Numbered from the stretch's first letter, positions 1-5,636 are shown. The stretch is DNA of 7,423 nt from Sphingomonadales bacterium UBA7473 (GCA_002478575.1 DLOX01000037.1:1-7423); one strand, 5' to 3'. Notes: generated from the letters alone by a model not told the origin. Translations and numbers: made by a program.

Positions 1-97
1 GACCCGGAATCCATGCCTCGATGTTTGTGCGAGTCTGGATGTGCCAAGTTTGTCTCGACCAGAGAGGCATGGATTCCGGGTCAAGCCCGGAATGACG
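1..97. repeat. Palindromic intergenic repeat element, copy 1
   Basis: The first 19 bases (gacccggaatccatgcctc) return as an exact reverse complement at 64-82, so 1-82 is a large inverted repeat with 19-bp arms. The right arm overlaps a second perfect hairpin, ATTCCGGG-TCAAG-CCCGGAAT, at 73-93, followed by GAC. The same core is found in the opposite orientation behind murA at 2112-2145, so this is a dispersed family. Repeats of this 'CCGGGCTTGACCCGG' type are common between genes in sphingomonads and relatives (recalled, not searched). It lies just downstream of the XRE gene and could help end its transcript, but no run of T follows on the minus strand. The left edge may continue beyond the window. 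Confidence 0.8.
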
Positions 98-123
98 TTG
101 GATGACAGGGGGCCTGAGCCCAT

Positions 124-318
124 TCACTCCGCCGGGCTGAAGATGTCTTCTATCGTCAGCGCAAAGACCGATGATATCCTGAACGCCAAGGGCAAGCTGG
201 GGTCATAGCGGCCCGTTTCAATCGCGTTGACGCTTTGGCGAGAGATGCCCAGCCGCTCAGCCAAATCGGATTGGCTCCAGTCGCGCTCTGCTCTGAGGAC
301 TTTCAGGCGATTCTTCAT
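124..318 (-). CDS. XRE-family small HTH transcriptional regulator
   Basis: This encodes a 64-aa protein that is almost entirely one Cro/C1-type helix-turn-helix, with the typical pattern WSQSDLAERLGISRQSVNAIE at about residues 14-34 and a GRYDPSLPLAFRIS helix after it. It resembles the small YgzD/YozG-like regulators that sit beside little membrane proteins. I chose the ATG at 318 because MKNRLKVLR is the usual start of this family. It also overlaps the stop of the upstream membrane gene as ATGA, and a GGAAAG lies 6 nt upstream. A longer reading from 381 would add 21 atypical residues. It probably binds the three direct repeats at 697-764 and represses its own operon. That is inference from the family and layout. 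It is complete and second in a two-gene operon. Confidence 0.9.
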   Translation of the reverse strand: MKNRLKVLRAERDWSQSDLAERLGISRQSVNAIETGRYDPSLPLAFRISSVFALTIEDIFSPAE

Positions 319-695
319 GACGCTTTCCGCACGATGGGTGCAGCGATCCCCAACATCGCAAACCAGATGACGCCGACCCACTGCGGGCCTTCAGCCAATA
401 CGTCATAGACGGCAAGAAACTGCCAGACTGTTGTGATGACCAATGTCATTGCTGTTGCAAGCAAGGTTTGATGCACGAACAAAAGCCGCTGATACTCATC
501 GTCGCATTCCGCAAGCAATTTGAAGATAGACCAGAAAATGCCGCAAATGGGCGCCGCCGTCAGAATGGCCAAGGCGATGGCGATGCCGTGCGGCACAACA
601 GTTTTCGCCAGCGCCAGTCCCACAACAAGGATGATCATATAGGCGAGCATGAACCCGCTCAGCCGGAACATATAACGCTTCATATAAGCAGGCAT
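315..695 (-). CDS. Four-helix integral membrane protein paired with XRE regulator
   Basis: This encodes a 126-aa inner-membrane protein of unknown function. Four hydrophobic segments are visible at about residues 12-30, 36-60, 73-97 and 104-122. A short charged loop, ECDDEYQR (63-70), lies between helices 2 and 3; similar acidic D-E-x-Q-R loops recur in small membrane proteins encoded next to XRE regulators (recalled). The start at 695 (MPAYMKRYMF) is preferred over an in-frame ATG at 755. AAAGGGA lies 8 nt upstream, and the extra N-terminus would run through the direct repeats. Its stop overlaps the start of the regulator by ATGA, so the two are translationally coupled. The positive residues MKRYMFR suggest an N-terminus inside the cell. 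The regulator and membrane protein may form a sensing or stress module, but no substrate can be read from the sequence. Confidence 0.85.
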   Translation of the reverse strand: MPAYMKRYMFRLSGFMLAYMIILVVGLALAKTVVPHGIAIALAILTAAPICGIFWSIFKLLAECDDEYQRLLFVHQTLLATAMTLVITTVWQFLAVYDVLAEGPQWVGVIWFAMLGIAAPIVRKAS

Positions 696-696
696 T

Positions 697-764
697 GTCA
701 AGTTCCCTTTCTCAATAGACAAGTTCCCTTTACAGTCGAGTCGCCGATATGTCAAGTACCCTTT
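697..764 (-). promoter_or_regulatory. Three direct repeats: likely operator of the regulator operon
   Basis: Read on the minus strand, three 14-bp units follow the pattern AAAGGG(T/A)ACTTG(A/T)C. They lie at 764-751 (AAAGGGTACTTGAC), 731-718 (AAAGGGAACTTGTC) and 710-697 (AAAGGGAACTTGAC). Their spacing is 33 and 21 bp, close to three and exactly two turns of the helix, so all units face roughly one side of the DNA. The distal unit supplies a perfect -35 (TTGACA, 755-750). Seventeen bases on is a poor -10 (TAAAGG, 732-727) that overlaps the middle unit. The proximal unit contains the ribosome binding site of the membrane gene and ends one base before its ATG. Occupied repeats would block promoter and translation start alike. 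The repeats are direct, not inverted. Confidence 0.75.
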
Positions 765-818
765 CCATTACCTTCAGCCCCCTCTTGTGAAGCCAAGCCG
801 TCACGCTAAAGGCGGTTT

Positions 819-2102
819 ATGGATAGGATTCTCATTCGCGGCGGAAATAGGCTCAACGGGGCCATTCCGATTTCAGGGGCCAAGAACTCGGCTCTCACCC
901 TTATGCCTTGCGCGTTGTTGACGGATGAGCCGTTGACGCTGCGCAATCTGCCGCGCTTGGCGGATGTCGATAGTTTCGGCCATTTGCTCAATCAGCTTGG
1001 CTGTTCGACCATGATCGAAGGGGCGCGGCCCGAAGATTTCGGCCGCGTGATGACGATGCGTGCCGGGAAGGTCACAGCGACCATCGCACCTTATGATATC
1101 GTGCGCAAAATGCGGGCGTCGATCCTTGTGCTTGGGCCCTTGCTGGCCCGCGAAGGGGAAGCGAAAGTTTCCCTCCCTGGCGGCTGTGCGATTGGCAACC
1201 GGCCCATTGATCTTCACTTGAAGGTATTGGAAGCCTTTGGTGCCGAAATGGACACAAGCAATGGCTATGTGACCGCGCGCGCCAAAGACGGACGCCTACC
1301 CGGCGGCACGATGGTGTTTCCGGTCGTCTCTGTTGGTGCGACGGAGAATGCCCTGATGGCCGCTTCCCGCGCCAAAGGCACGTGCGTGATCGAAAATGCA
1401 GCGCGCGAGCCGGAGATTGTTGACCTTTGCAACTTACTCGTTGCGATGGGTGTTTCTATCGATGGCATCGGCACTGAAACGCTGACCATTGAAGGGCGGG
1501 ACCGCTTGAATGGTGCGACCTATCGCGTGATGCCGGATCGTATTGAGGCGGGCTCCTATGCCTGTGCTGTAGGGATCACTGGCGGCGAGATTGATCTGGT
1601 CGGCGCCAAGGCCGCTGACATGCAGGCGACATTGATCGCTTTGAAAGAAGCCGGTCTTTCGATCACCGAACATCGCGACGGGATCAAAGTCGCGGCCGAT
1701 GGAACACCCAAGGCCCTGACGCTCTCCACGGCCCCCTTCCCCGGCTTTGCGACGGACATGCAGGCGCAGTTCATGGCGATGCTCGCCAAAGCCGATGGTG
1801 CAAGCGTGCTGACTGAGACCATCTTTGAAAACCGCTATATGCATGTGCCCGAATTGGCCCGGATGGGCGCAGATATTCAAGTGAAGGGCCGCACCGCCGT
1901 TGTGCGCGGCGTTGATCGCTTGGCCGGCGCACCCGTGATGGCAACGGACCTTCGCGCTTCGATGAGCCTCATCATCGCAGGATTGGCGGCCGAGGGTGAA
2001 ACCCAAGTCAACCGCGTCTATCACCTTGATCGTGGTTATGAGCGGCTGGAAGAAAAACTGTCGGCAGTGGGTGCCGACATCGAACGAGTAAGCGACGGGT
2101 AA
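819..2102 (+). CDS. murA: UDP-N-acetylglucosamine 1-carboxyvinyltransferase (MurA)
   Basis: MurA transfers enolpyruvate from phosphoenolpyruvate to UDP-GlcNAc in the cytoplasm, the committed step of peptidoglycan synthesis. The protein has 427 aa, normal for the family, and is full length. Visible active-site landmarks are K22-N23 in SGAKNSAL, the catalytic loop cysteine C123 in LPGGCAIGNRP, D313 in FATDMQAQ, R379 in DLRASMSL and R405 in HLDRGYE. These match E. coli K22/N23, C115, D305 and R397. Because the cysteine is present, the enzyme should be of the fosfomycin-sensitive type (known of the family). The start at 819 follows AAAGGCGG at 808-815. The gene diverges from the XRE/membrane operon across 123 bp that carry the direct repeats, so the regulator could influence it. 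I see no convincing promoter of its own. The repeat hairpin follows 13 nt after the stop. Confidence 0.98.
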   Translation: MDRILIRGGNRLNGAIPISGAKNSALTLMPCALLTDEPLTLRNLPRLADVDSFGHLLNQLGCSTMIEGARPEDFGRVMTMRAGKVTATIAPYDIVRKMRASILVLGPLLAREGEAKVSLPGGCAIGNRPIDLHLKVLEAFGAEMDTSNGYVTARAKDGRLPGGTMVFPVVSVGATENALMAASRAKGTCVIENAAREPEIVDLCNLLVAMGVSIDGIGTETLTIEGRDRLNGATYRVMPDRIEAGSYACAVGITGGEIDLVGAKAADMQATLIALKEAGLSITEHRDGIKVAADGTPKALTLSTAPFPGFATDMQAQFMAMLAKADGASVLTETIFENRYMHVPELARMGADIQVKGRTAVVRGVDRLAGAPVMATDLRASMSLIIAGLAAEGETQVNRVYHLDRGYERLEEKLSAVGADIERVSDG

Positions 2103-2111
2103 ACCCTCCCC

Positions 2112-2145
2112 CGTCACTCCGGGCTTGACCCGGAGTCTGTGCCTC
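2112..2145. repeat. Palindromic intergenic repeat element, copy 2
   Basis: This is the shorter, inverted relative of the element at 1-97, sharing GTCA(t/c)TCCGGGCTTGACCCGGA followed by a TC(c/t)(a/g)TGCCTC-like tail. The core ACTCCGGG-cttga-CCCGGAGT (2116-2136) forms a perfect 8-bp stem with a 5-nt loop, 13 nt behind the murA stop. The A-T/G-C change at the base of the stem relative to copy 1 occurs on both arms, so pairing is kept. That argues the folded form matters. It may act as a processing or termination hairpin for murA mRNA, but no T-tract follows. Confidence 0.75.
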
Positions 2146-2186
2146 AATGGCGGGCGTGAAAGCGGATTGTCGCGGCTTAACATTCA

Positions 2187-2275
2187 ATTTCACACTAAGG
2201 CACGATGGGACGAAGGGCACGATGAAGCAAAAATCACCTTCATGACCTTCCTCCCATCGTGCCTTAGTGTGAAAT
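2187..2275. repeat. Long hairpin element with 24-bp perfect inverted arms
   Basis: The arm at 2187-2210 (starting ATTTCACACTAAGGC) is the exact reverse complement of 2252-2275. Inside it the pairing resumes: 2212-2216 GAAGG with 2246-2250 CCTTC, and 2222-2227 ATGAAG with 2238-2243 CTTCAT. That leaves a 10-nt loop at 2228-2237. About 35 base pairs therefore form in 89 nt, interrupted by one C-C mismatch and a small internal loop. GGCACGATG occurs twice on the left side (2199-2207 and 2216-2224), which allows slipped pairing. There is no T-tract on either strand, so it is a poor factor-independent terminator. It could be a miniature inverted-repeat element, but I see no target-site duplication. 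Function unknown. Confidence 0.85.
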
Positions 2276-2378
2276 AGCGCTGCAAAGACGCTAAGGAAGC
2301 AGTTGAAGGATTGAGCCTCATCCAGACGCGCGAAAGCGCAGGCCGGGGTGATTTCCCTCCTGCCGGAACCTCATACTG

Positions 2379-2400
2379 GTCTCGCTGTACTTAGCGAGAC
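2379..2400. repeat. Short hairpin, 8-bp stem
   Basis: GTCTCGCT (2379-2386) and AGCGAGAC (2393-2400) are exact reverse complements separated by six bases (gtactt). It is an isolated stem-loop without a following T-tract on the plus strand. Its role is unknown. Confidence 0.6.
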
Positions 2401-2519
2401 GGACTTCGAACGGGCCGCATCGGGTGCTTTGGTGGATTCCTCCATTCAAAGCGAAAGCGCCTGTTGATCAACGATCTATTGATTGCCCATTACTCGCTCT
2501 GATACAGAGGGTCTTGCCT

Positions 2520-2566
2520 GACCATGATCGTCTTAGGTTGAATAACCTGAGACGTGAATCATGGTC
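2520..2566. repeat. 47-nt palindromic unit
   Basis: GACCATGAT (2520-2528) pairs with ATCATGGTC (2558-2566). CGTCT (2529-2533) pairs with AGACG (2550-2554), and after one T-G wobble AGGTT (2535-2539) pairs with AACCT (2544-2548). The loop is GAAT. A three-base bulge (tga, 2555-2557) is the only interruption. The arms total 20 pairs. It has the look of a dispersed palindromic unit. I know of no T-tract or gene end it would serve. Confidence 0.8.
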
Positions 2567-2657
2567 ATACCTAGAGCGCGACCCCGATATCATCGCTGTG
2601 GAAGGAGTAGCCTCGTCGAAAGCAGTGCCGATCCTTCGCCTTTTGGATGTTAGTGAA

Positions 2658-2722
2658 CCTCTGGTCCACTCGACCCAAGGCAAGGCTGGCGGCGCCTTGG
2701 GGCAAGCTTGTTAGACCAGAGG
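2658..2722. repeat. Nested palindrome, two stems
   Basis: An outer stem pairs CCTCTGGTC (2658-2666) with GACCAGAGG (2714-2722). An inner stem pairs CCCAAGGC (2674-2681) with GCCTTGGG (2694-2701). The two are nested with unpaired joins of 7 and 12 nt. It is the fourth strong inverted repeat within about 550 bp. Confidence 0.6.
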
Positions 2723-2904
2723 ACCAGATCTGCTCGAACAAAGTCTGCGCCTCTTCCGCATTGGGTGGAAGTCCCCAACGAAGCGCCCACATGCCCGATC
2801 CGGCCCGTTCATCGCAGTTACTATTGCGCGAACGACCCTCCAATGAACCATATCGGGATTAATGTCAAGATAAAAAGAACAAAGGTGAACGATTGAAGTG
2901 CCAG

Positions 2905-3102
2905 CTAGGCGCGTTTGCGGCCTATGAACAACCCTAGCCCTCCAGCAAACAGACCAAAAAGCAGCATCATGCCCGGCTCGGGAACCTGCGCGATGATTTG
3001 ACCCATTTTTTGGATCGGAACACTCGCGGTCGCAAAAGTGATGTAAAGCATGATGGTGGCCAGACTCGAGTCGAAGCCAGTTGTTGGCCCCTGAGCGTCA
3101 CC
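2905..3102 (-). pseudogene. 3' remnant of a PEP-CTERM protein gene
   Basis: The minus frame is open from just after a TGA (3105-3103) to a TAG (2907-2905), giving 65 codons. The last 26 residues form a textbook PEP-CTERM sorting signal: VPEPG, a hydrophobic stretch (MMLLFGLFAGGLGLFIG), then the basic end RKRA. In intact proteins this tail anchors the precursor in the membrane until an exosortase removes it. What should come before is missing: there is no signal peptide, no passenger domain, and no start with a ribosome binding site. The only ATGs, at 3051 and 3006, lack one. An upstream hydrophobic run (TIMLYITFATASV) belongs to the same frame. I read it as the surviving end of a truncated gene. 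A true 49-aa product from 3051 is possible but less likely. Confidence 0.7.
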
Positions 3103-3163
3103 TCATAACCTAATTCTTGCCTAGAAGCGCCTGCTCACAGGTAAGCAAATGTAAAGTTAACCA

Positions 3164-3895
3164 TCATTTGAGGTCAGAAGGTTTGAGCCCCAATAATTTG
3201 GCTAAAGCCTCACGATCTGCAGCAGTCATTGTCTCAACCGTTTTGGCCGGTGGCAGTTTCTCAGTCGCGTCCGTCACCTTCTTTATGATTGCAGGCATAG
3301 CTTCCATCACCTTGGGCAACAACGCTTGCATCTGCTTCATGATCGCAGGATCGGTCATGATCGTCATATTCTCTGAAGCGAATTTTGAACCAGAGGGCGA
3401 TGAGAAGAAACGATCCATGTCACCAAGCTCGGCTTCTGAGAAACGGTTGGCATAGGCCACGGCCATCCCTTCCCGCATCGCTGGCTCCATGGATGACATG
3501 ACGCCCCCCATCTCAGTCATCATCGCCTTCATGCCAACTTGCGTGCGTTCCTTATAAGCGGGATCAACAATCGCCATGACCTGATTCAAGGTGAACTCAT
3601 TCAGGTCCTTCAATTCTTCCGGGTTTTTGAGAAACTTTTGGACAAGTTCTTTCATGGGCAGGTCCATCACCTGATCCATCATGCCGCCCATGAACTGATC
3701 CATGGTGCCAGACATGACCTTCATAAAGATGCCATCGGGAACCAGTTTCAGCGCAACTTTACGGCTGATATTGAGCTTCGCTGGATCAGGTGTTGCTACT
3801 TCGATGGGCTTTGATGTCTCGGCGCCCGTTTGCGCCGCAACGGGCTGAGCAAATAGAGCCGCCGCGCTGAGGCTAACCATCATCAATCGCTTCAT
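3164..3895 (-). CDS. Exported methionine-rich DUF2059 protein
   Basis: This encodes a 243-aa protein with a clear signal peptide: MKR, a hydrophobic core to residue 16, and a cleavage site after PVAA (about residue 21). It should act in the periplasm. The DUF2059 core is visible at about residues 140-200, notably AYANRFSEAELGDMDRFF and SSPSGSKF; the molecular function of that family is not established. Methionine makes up 28 of 243 residues, clustered at 58-81, 122-144 and 177-200 with spacings of 3-4. Three ATGs stand in a row (3901, 3898, 3895). AAGGAG (3908-3903) is 1, 4 and 7 nt from them, so the third is preferred. That Shine-Dalgarno contains part of the uppP stop codon, so this is the last gene of the operon and probably coupled to uppP. 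A link to envelope upkeep is inference from its neighbours. Confidence 0.88.
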   Translation of the reverse strand: MKRLMMVSLSAAALFAQPVAAQTGAETSKPIEVATPDPAKLNISRKVALKLVPDGIFMKVMSGTMDQFMGGMMDQVMDLPMKELVQKFLKNPEELKDLNEFTLNQVMAIVDPAYKERTQVGMKAMMTEMGGVMSSMEPAMREGMAVAYANRFSEAELGDMDRFFSSPSGSKFASENMTIMTDPAIMKQMQALLPKVMEAMPAIIKKVTDATEKLPPAKTVETMTAADREALAKLLGLKPSDLK

Positions 3896-3906
3896 CATCA
3901 TTCTCC

Positions 3907-4710
3907 TTACCCCACTTGGCCAAGCCAAATGAGCGCTGCTGCCCCTGCAATGATACGATACCATGCAAAAGGCGCAAAGCCATAGCGTGTCACAATCGCC
4001 AGGAACGCTTTCACAACGATGACAGCGACGATGAAGCTCACCACAAAGCCAATCGCGATCAGGCCCGCCATATCGCTCGTCATGGCCCCTCCATGCTTAT
4101 ACATTTGCAGCACCGTGGCACCGCTCAACGTGGGCAGTGCGAGGAAGAAGCTGAATTCAGCGGCGGTCTTGCGATCAATGCCAAAGCTCATCGCGCCGAG
4201 GATCGTTGCGCCAGAGCGGCTGACGCCGGGGATCATGGCAAGGCATTGAACCAAGCCCACCATGATCGCTTGCTTGGTGGTAACAGCCGCTACCCCATCA
4301 ACCGGTTGTGGCTTGGCATATCGTTCCACCAACAGGATCGCGACGCCGCCAATGATCAAAGCCCAAGCCACAATCACTGCATTTTCCAACATCACATCAA
4401 TGATGTCACTAAAGGCCAAGCCCAGCACAACGGCAGGGAAGAAAGCGAGCAGGATATTGCGGACAAAGGCCAACGCGCCCTTGTCGAGGCTGAACAGGCC
4501 CGTCAGCACCTCCATGAAGGTCCGCCAATAAAGCACAACGATGGCGAGGATCGCGCCCGGCTGAATCGCGACATTGAACAACGCCCATTTCTGCGCATCA
4601 TAGCCGAGCAATTCGCTCGCCAAAATCAAATGCCCGGTCGATGAAACCGGGAGATATTCGGTGATGCCTTCAACAATGCCAAGGATGATGGCCGCCAGTT
4701 CATCGCTCAT
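3907..4710 (-). CDS. uppP: Undecaprenyl-diphosphate phosphatase (UppP/BacA)
   Basis: UppP dephosphorylates undecaprenyl pyrophosphate in the inner membrane and so recycles the lipid carrier for peptidoglycan and other envelope polymers; overexpression of the family gives bacitracin resistance. The protein has 267 aa, the usual size, and is highly hydrophobic with about seven or eight membrane segments. The two signature motifs are intact. EGITEYLPVSSTGH (residues 14-27) carries the two glutamates (E14, E18), serines and H27. PGVSRSG (161-167) carries the essential arginine, R165. The ATG at 4710 overlaps the stop of the epimerase as ATGA, and the TAA (3909-3907) lies within the Shine-Dalgarno of the next gene. 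This is therefore the middle gene of a three-gene operon. A second phosphatase elsewhere in the genome cannot be excluded. Confidence 0.97.
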   Translation of the reverse strand: MSDELAAIILGIVEGITEYLPVSSTGHLILASELLGYDAQKWALFNVAIQPGAILAIVVLYWRTFMEVLTGLFSLDKGALAFVRNILLAFFPAVVLGLAFSDIIDVMLENAVIVAWALIIGGVAILLVERYAKPQPVDGVAAVTTKQAIMVGLVQCLAMIPGVSRSGATILGAMSFGIDRKTAAEFSFFLALPTLSGATVLQMYKHGGAMTSDMAGLIAIGFVVSFIVAVIVVKAFLAIVTRYGFAPFAWYRIIAGAAALIWLGQVG

Positions 4711-5636
4711 GCCTTGGCCCCAAAGCGGCCGTGGTTTTTATAGAGCACCAGCCAGCCACGCGCCGCCATATCAAGGCTGATCGGCGCTATGCCAAAGGCC
4801 CCAATCCCGGCAGCGCCTTCAGCAACTATGTTGTCCTTTTGCAGCATCAACCATTGATCGCGCGTGATGGGCGCACCGGGTAGCCATCCCGTGGCGGTCG
4901 CCATGGCCCCGGCAACCGCATCGGGCACATCAATCATCAGCGTGTTCACGCCAATGGTCTTCGCGATCCATTCGTTCAATTCGCGCATGGACAGGATTTG
5001 GGGGCCACCCAGTTCAAAAGTCTCGCCACCGAAACGCCCCGGCTCTGCAACCGCCGCTGCAGCCGCACGAGCCACATCGCCCACATGAACAGGCTGAAAC
5101 TTGGTCTTGCCCCCAATCACTGGCATCACAGGTGCCATGCGAATGAGCGAGGCAAAGCGGTTCACAAATTGATCTTCACGACCAAAGATGATCGAAGGCC
5201 GAAGGATTGTTGCATTGGGGAAAGCGGTGAGCACGGCTTGCTCCCCTGCCCCTTTGCTCCGGCCATAGGCGGATGCACTTTCAGGATCAGCGCCAATGGC
5301 TGACATATGAACAAAGGCCGACAGTCCCGCGGCAGACGCAGCTTGGGCAACAATGCCTGCACCCTCACGCTGCACAGCGTCCATCTGCGATCCGAACACA
5401 CCAACCAAATTGATGGCGGCCGTGGCACCCTGAAGCGCCCGCGCAACCGTCTCGGGCCGTGTGACATCGGCAGCCAGAAATTGCAGCTGACCCAAATTGG
5501 CTTGCGCTTTCAAATGATAGGCATTTTTAGGGTGACGTTCCGCAACGCGGACCCGGTGCCCCGCCCGCAACAAAGCTTCCACAACATAGCGCCCAACAAA
5601 GCCGCCACCGCCAAAAACCGTAACTAAGTGCGTCAT
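4707..5636 (-). CDS. NDUFA9-like NAD(P)-binding SDR epimerase family protein
   Basis: This encodes a 309-aa atypical short-chain dehydrogenase of the complex I NDUFA9 / NmrA-like group. The Rossmann nucleotide-binding motif is at the very start (VFGGGGFVG, residues 7-15), an acidic D57 follows strand 3 (LAADVTRP), and a YxxxK pair (Y124-K128, AYGRSKGAGE) follows MSAIGAD. Members bind NAD(P)H. The mitochondrial relative is an accessory subunit of complex I, while the bacterial substrate is mostly unknown. I chose the ATG at 5636 because AGGA lies 8 nt upstream and it places the first beta-strand normally; an ATG at 5657 would add seven residues. It is the first gene of the operon with uppP and the DUF2059 gene. 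No clear promoter is visible in the 130 bp shared with the tRNA. Confidence 0.9.
   Translation of the reverse strand: MTHLVTVFGGGGFVGRYVVEALLRAGHRVRVAERHPKNAYHLKAQANLGQLQFLAADVTRPETVARALQGATAAINLVGVFGSQMDAVQREGAGIVAQAASAAGLSAFVHMSAIGADPESASAYGRSKGAGEQAVLTAFPNATILRPSIIFGREDQFVNRFASLIRMAPVMPVIGGKTKFQPVHVGDVARAAAAAVAEPGRFGGETFELGGPQILSMRELNEWIAKTIGVNTLMIDVPDAVAGAMATATGWLPGAPITRDQWLMLQKDNIVAEGAAGIGAFGIAPISLDMAARGWLVLYKNHGRFGAKA

Larger units (their letters stand above)
2276..2904. other. Gene-free, palindrome-rich stretch
   Basis: No gene here is convincing. Several open frames up to about 90 codons occur on both strands, for example minus 2843-2571 and plus 2424-2714. They overlap each other, run through hairpins and resemble nothing I can name. 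A 50-codon open stretch at 2315-2467 on the plus strand has no ATG start and is also unrecognised. The region carries three separate palindromes (2379-2400, 2520-2566, 2658-2722) and ends in a decayed PEP-CTERM gene. Base composition and loss of clear coding suggest decayed or repeat-derived DNA between murA and the uppP operon. Confidence 0.6.

Noticed and set aside
697..764. Possible small CRISPR array from the three repeats
   Set aside because: Units are only 14 bp with gaps of 7 and 19 bp, overlap a promoter and ribosome binding site, and no cas gene is present; an operator fits better.
468..809. Plus-strand open frame ending before murA
   Set aside because: It runs antisense through the membrane protein and the direct repeats, and its composition is atypical.
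808..821. TTGTGA/TAAAGG as a murA promoter
   Set aside because: The -10 would overlap the ribosome binding site and place the start of transcription at about the start codon; too weak to list.
2116..2136. Factor-independent terminator of murA
   Set aside because: The stem is good, but no run of T follows, and the same hairpin recurs as a dispersed repeat at 73-93.
1434..2183. Long minus-strand open frame opposite murA
   Set aside because: It lies within the strongly conserved murA and gives a protein of no recognisable family; it is an antisense shadow of a coding strand rich in GC at third positions.
2315..2467. 50-codon plus-strand open stretch resembling coding sequence
   Set aside because: It follows a stop codon, lacks an ATG and a ribosome binding site, and contains a hairpin; too short and unrecognised to call.
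2571..2843. 90-codon minus-strand open frame, possible gene
   Set aside because: No recognisable domain, a strong nested palindrome inside it, and overlapping frames of similar length on the other strand; it may be a remnant but cannot be supported as a gene.
3916..4644. Long plus-strand open frame opposite uppP
   Set aside because: It is antisense to a clear UppP and its translation is rich in His, Arg, Gln and Asn without domains.
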